A stretch of DNA of 64,000 bases from positions 186,001-250,000 of the forward strand of contig NC_059567.1 in NCBI RefSeq assembly GCF_905220415.1, written 5' to 3'. The DNA comes from Colias croceus. Its lineage: Eukaryota > Arthropoda > Insecta > Lepidoptera > Pieridae. Every line of letters begins with the position of its first letter. The stretch's first letter is position 1. The notes below the pieces were generated by a model that was not told the origin of the DNA, did not search any database, and was given only the letters and a program-made list of their open reading frames with translations. Shown piece after piece: positions 61,201 to 64,000 of this stretch. Both the position numbers and the translations under genes were made by a program.

Positions 61201-61290
61201 CACTCGCTTGCAGGATCCGTGCGATCAACCCCACCGGGTGAGACCCTTTTGGGAAGCCCAGCGAGTGCGATCAGCAACCGGATAGAATTC
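61201..61290. other. GC-rich structured segment in AT-rich DNA
   Basis: CACTCGCT (61201-61208) pairs with AGCGAGTG (61260-61267). Between them lie CCCACCGGGTGAGACCC and CTTTTGGGAAG. GTGCGATCA occurs on both sides. It may be a small structured RNA or a fragment of a GC-rich LINE; I do not recognise it. Confidence 0.3.
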
Positions 61291-61854
61291 ATGTTCTTGT
61301 TTGGATGTCGTTTCAGAAAATATTATCATACAAATAAATCATAAAAGCATAGCCTTCAGTGTTGTATTTGATGTCGTTAATATTAGGATTTTAGTTTCAT
61401 GTTCGTTCGGTTATAATTTGCACTTCAGTTTAGTTCCAAAACTTTGTGACCTCACATACGACGGCAACTGGATCATAATGCCATTTTTTTTAATTACATA
61501 TATTATATTTACCTTGAACTTTCACTGTGATAGTCAATTTTCTTATGTTTTGATTACAATGGCTGTTATCAAGGATTTTGTCCACTTACGACGTTTCCTT
61601 TGGTGAACAGAAAATTTCTTTTGTCAGCTTCGAGACATTTTTGGAGTGAGAAAAAGTCATCATGTCACTCATGTTTGTTTGGCTATTGCGTCTGACCAAT
61701 GTTTTCATTGCTTTCTATAATAGTAAAATGGCTATGACTGTTTATTATAATAGTAAAATGGCTATTTTAATTAGATAACGTATGTAATTCCAGTATTTGT
61801 TTCTTGTTTCGTTGATGCGGCAAATATTATATTCTTGATGTTCTATCATTATTA

Positions 61855-62105
61855 TTTTTTCGTTTTTTTTATTGTTATTTTTTTTTTTGGTTTTGTTCTT
61901 TTTTGTGTGTTTTTTTTGTCTTTTTTGTATATTTCTTTTTTTCTGATATTTTTTTTGTTTTTGTTCTTTTTGTGTTTTTTTTTGTGTTTTTTTTTTTGTA
62001 TATTTCTTTTTTTCTGATTTTTTTTTTGTTTTTGTTCTTTTTTGTGTTTTTTTTTGTTTTTTTTTGTATATTTCTTTTTTTCTGATATTTTTTATGTATT
62101 TTTTT
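61855..62105. repeat. T-rich minisatellite, ~70-bp period
   Basis: TATATTTCTTTTTTTCTGAT recurs at about 61928, 61998 and 62066 within runs of T broken by G. It creates spurious Phe-rich and Lys-rich frames on the two strands. Confidence 0.8.
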
Positions 62106-62409
62106 TGGTAGCTATTAAACAATTTGCTGTTTTAAATAGAATAATTAAAAATATATTTTAATTTATGCAAATTAAAGGCATACGAAATAATCTAAGAAGT
62201 GAAACTGCCACCCTTTATATTATTTACGTTAGTAACAAATGCTTGAATTTATTCGATGTGATGAATAACCATATTCTTGTTACAATATTTTTTACATAAA
62301 ATACTCGTAAATGCATATGCATGCTTTTTGCGCAGGTGTGATTATTATAATACATAATCTGTAATCAAAGTTTCAATTTATGAGGATTCGGGTATAATTT
62401 ACAATTTAA

Positions 62410-63772
62410 GTACTGAAAATGTTGTATATTATTATACCCAATCATAAGCTTTGCTTTGAATAGAAAAGAGGAGACAAGATGTACCTCTTATGTTTTATGG
62501 TGCTGAGTTTATATTTCGATACTTATAATAAAATAATGTTGATGATTGTTCCTTTATCACCTCGAGAAGCATAGGGCTTCAGTATATAGTTCATTCAGTA
62601 GATAAATAATAAATTAATACTAATAAAATATTCATAGATAAATTAATAAAGTGGTTGGGTACTGAAAATGTGATGATTGGCGTACAATGGGTCATCAGCT
62701 TTGCTTTGAAGAACACTTCAAGCAAAGAGAGACGAGATGTGCTACCAATCCTTTACGGCATCGAGTTTGCATTTTGATAAATAATTAATAATAATACTAA
62801 TCAAATATTCATAGGTATGTTAATAAAGTGATTGGGTACTGAAAATGTGATGATTGGCGTACAATGGGTCATCAGCTTTGCTTTGAAGAACACTTCAAGC
62901 AAAGAGAGACGAGATGTGCTACCAATGCTTTATGGCATCGAGTTTGTATTTTGATAAATAATAATACTAATAAAATATTCATAGATAAATTAATAAAGTG
63001 ATTGGGTACTGAAAATGCGATGATTGGCGTACAATGGGTCATCAGCTTTGCTTTGAAGAACACTTCAAGCAAAGAGAGAAAAGATGTGCTACCAATGCTT
63101 TATGGTATCGAGTTTGTATTTTGATAAATAGTTAATAAATTAATACTAAAAAAAATATTCATAGGTAAATTAATATAGTGGTTGGGTACTGAAAATGTGA
63201 TGATTGGCGTACAATGGGTCATCAGCTTTACTTTGAAGAACACTTCAAGCAAAGAGAGACAAGATGTGCTACCAATGCTTTATGGCATCGAGTTTGTATT
63301 TTGATAAATAATAAATTAATACTAATAAAATATTCATAGATAAATTAATAAAGTGATTGGGTACTGAAAATGTGATGATTGGCGTACAATGGGTCATCAG
63401 CTTTGCTTTGAAGAACACTTCAAGCAAAGAGAGACAAGATGTGCTACCAATGCTTTATGGCATCGAGTTTGTATTTTGATAAATAATAAATTAATACTAA
63501 TAAAATATTCATAGATAAATTAATAAAGTGATTGGGTACTGAAAATGTGATGATTGGCGTACAATGGGTCATCAGCTTTGCTTTGAAGAACACTTCAAGC
63601 AAAGAGAGACGAGAGGTGCTACCAATGCTTTATGGCATCGAGATTGTATTTTGATAAATAATAATACTAAAAAAATATTCATAGGTAAATTAATATAGTG
63701 GTTGGGTACTGAAAATTTGATCATTGGCGTACAATGGGTCATCAGCTTTGCTTTGAAGAACACTTCATGCAA
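62410..63772 (+). repeat. Satellite, period 169-180 bp, seven copies plus one diverged
   Basis: GTACTGAAAAT starts at about 62659, 62837, 63006, 63186, 63361, 63537 and 63707, with a diverged copy at 62410. Each monomer contains the hairpin CTTTGCTTTGAAG...CTTCAAGCAAAG. The last monomer is cut at about 63770, where repeat S begins. Confidence 0.93.
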
Positions 63773-63774
63773 AT

Positions 63775-63962
63775 TTTTAAATTGCTAAAATACCTTCATA
63801 CTTTGGCAACATTCAAAGTATTTGGTGTAAAATAGTTGGTTAATTTGTCTGTCAACACTGCCTATTGTGTGTGTCGCTAATTTAAATCAGCAACTTGTTG
63901 TAACTCATTGAATATCATGTGTCATTTCGCGGAAAAAAAAAATGGTGAAAATTCAAGTTGAT
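63775..63962 (+). repeat. Dispersed repeat S, copy 2
   Basis: Inverse copy of 55195-55378. It directly adjoins the broken end of the satellite, so satellite and S may belong to one element. Confidence 0.75.
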
Positions 63963-64000
63963 AGTTTGTGCATGATGGCGAAAACACAGGTTACTTTTAC

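Noticed and set aside
61745..62122. Lys-rich 125-codon minus frame and Phe-rich plus frames.
   Set aside because: Low-complexity T-rich minisatellite; frames arise from repeat composition.
1..64000. tRNA or rRNA genes.
   Set aside because: No cloverleaf-like or rRNA-like stretch was recognised by eye on either strand; a covariance search was not possible.

Overview
The window is animal, almost certainly insect and most likely lepidopteran, nuclear DNA. It is AT-rich and carries spliced exons, nested retrotransposons, Helitrons with the termini common in moths and butterflies, many MITEs and satellite arrays. There is no bacterial gene organisation, and I recognise no tRNA, rRNA or CRISPR array. 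One host gene is recognisable: an ANKZF1/Vms1 homologue (ribosome quality-control peptidyl-tRNA hydrolase) on the + strand. Eight of its exons lie between 17911 and about 31995. Its upstream exons lie left of the window, and the family's C-terminal part is not seen to the right.

Layout. 1-4502: a Dong/R4-like non-LTR retrotransposon on the minus strand, with one open frame from about 3872 off the left edge, beside a TAA repeat. 4550-17770: a full-length Ty3/Gypsy element (Gypsy-1) with LTRs that look identical and AATT target duplications. Its leader is split by a complete CR1-group LINE (about 4940-9770, minus). Its third, small ORF is split by a 2.5 kb Mutator-like foldback element with a 9-bp target duplication. 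17911-31995: the ANKZF1 exons. The intron between exons 6 and 7 holds a second Gypsy element (Gypsy-2, 22034-30582). The 5' LTR of Gypsy-2 is split by a 3.5 kb Helitron that itself contains a 187-bp Helitron. 32015-34440: a dispersed repeat, a Helitron helicase fragment and a LINE copy lacking its 3' half, fused end to end.

34442-49242: about 15 kb of complex tandem DNA. On the minus strand it reads as four composite units of 3.0-4.7 kb joined head to tail. Each unit ends in a hairpin followed by CTAG, the form of a Helitron 3' end, which suggests rolling-circle concatemers. The units are built from A (~190-200 bp), B (~115 bp) and C (~1.5 kb) blocks, and C is itself five diverged ~265-bp modules.

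49243-64000: AT-rich DNA with no convincing gene. It holds a duplicated module near 52-53 kb, an isolated GC-rich exon-like patch at 54.1 kb, a possible piggyBac-like frame (56344-61019) containing a 300-bp Helitron and a foldback repeat, a T-rich minisatellite and a ~175-bp satellite.

The most interesting points are the head-to-tail Helitron-like array, with hairpin stems kept paired by matching changes; a possible Tf1-like self-priming site in Gypsy-2; the small acylated-membrane-protein ORF of Gypsy-1, whose uninterrupted frame can be inferred from the foldback insertion; and the exact empty-site evidence for a Helitron insertion inside an LTR.
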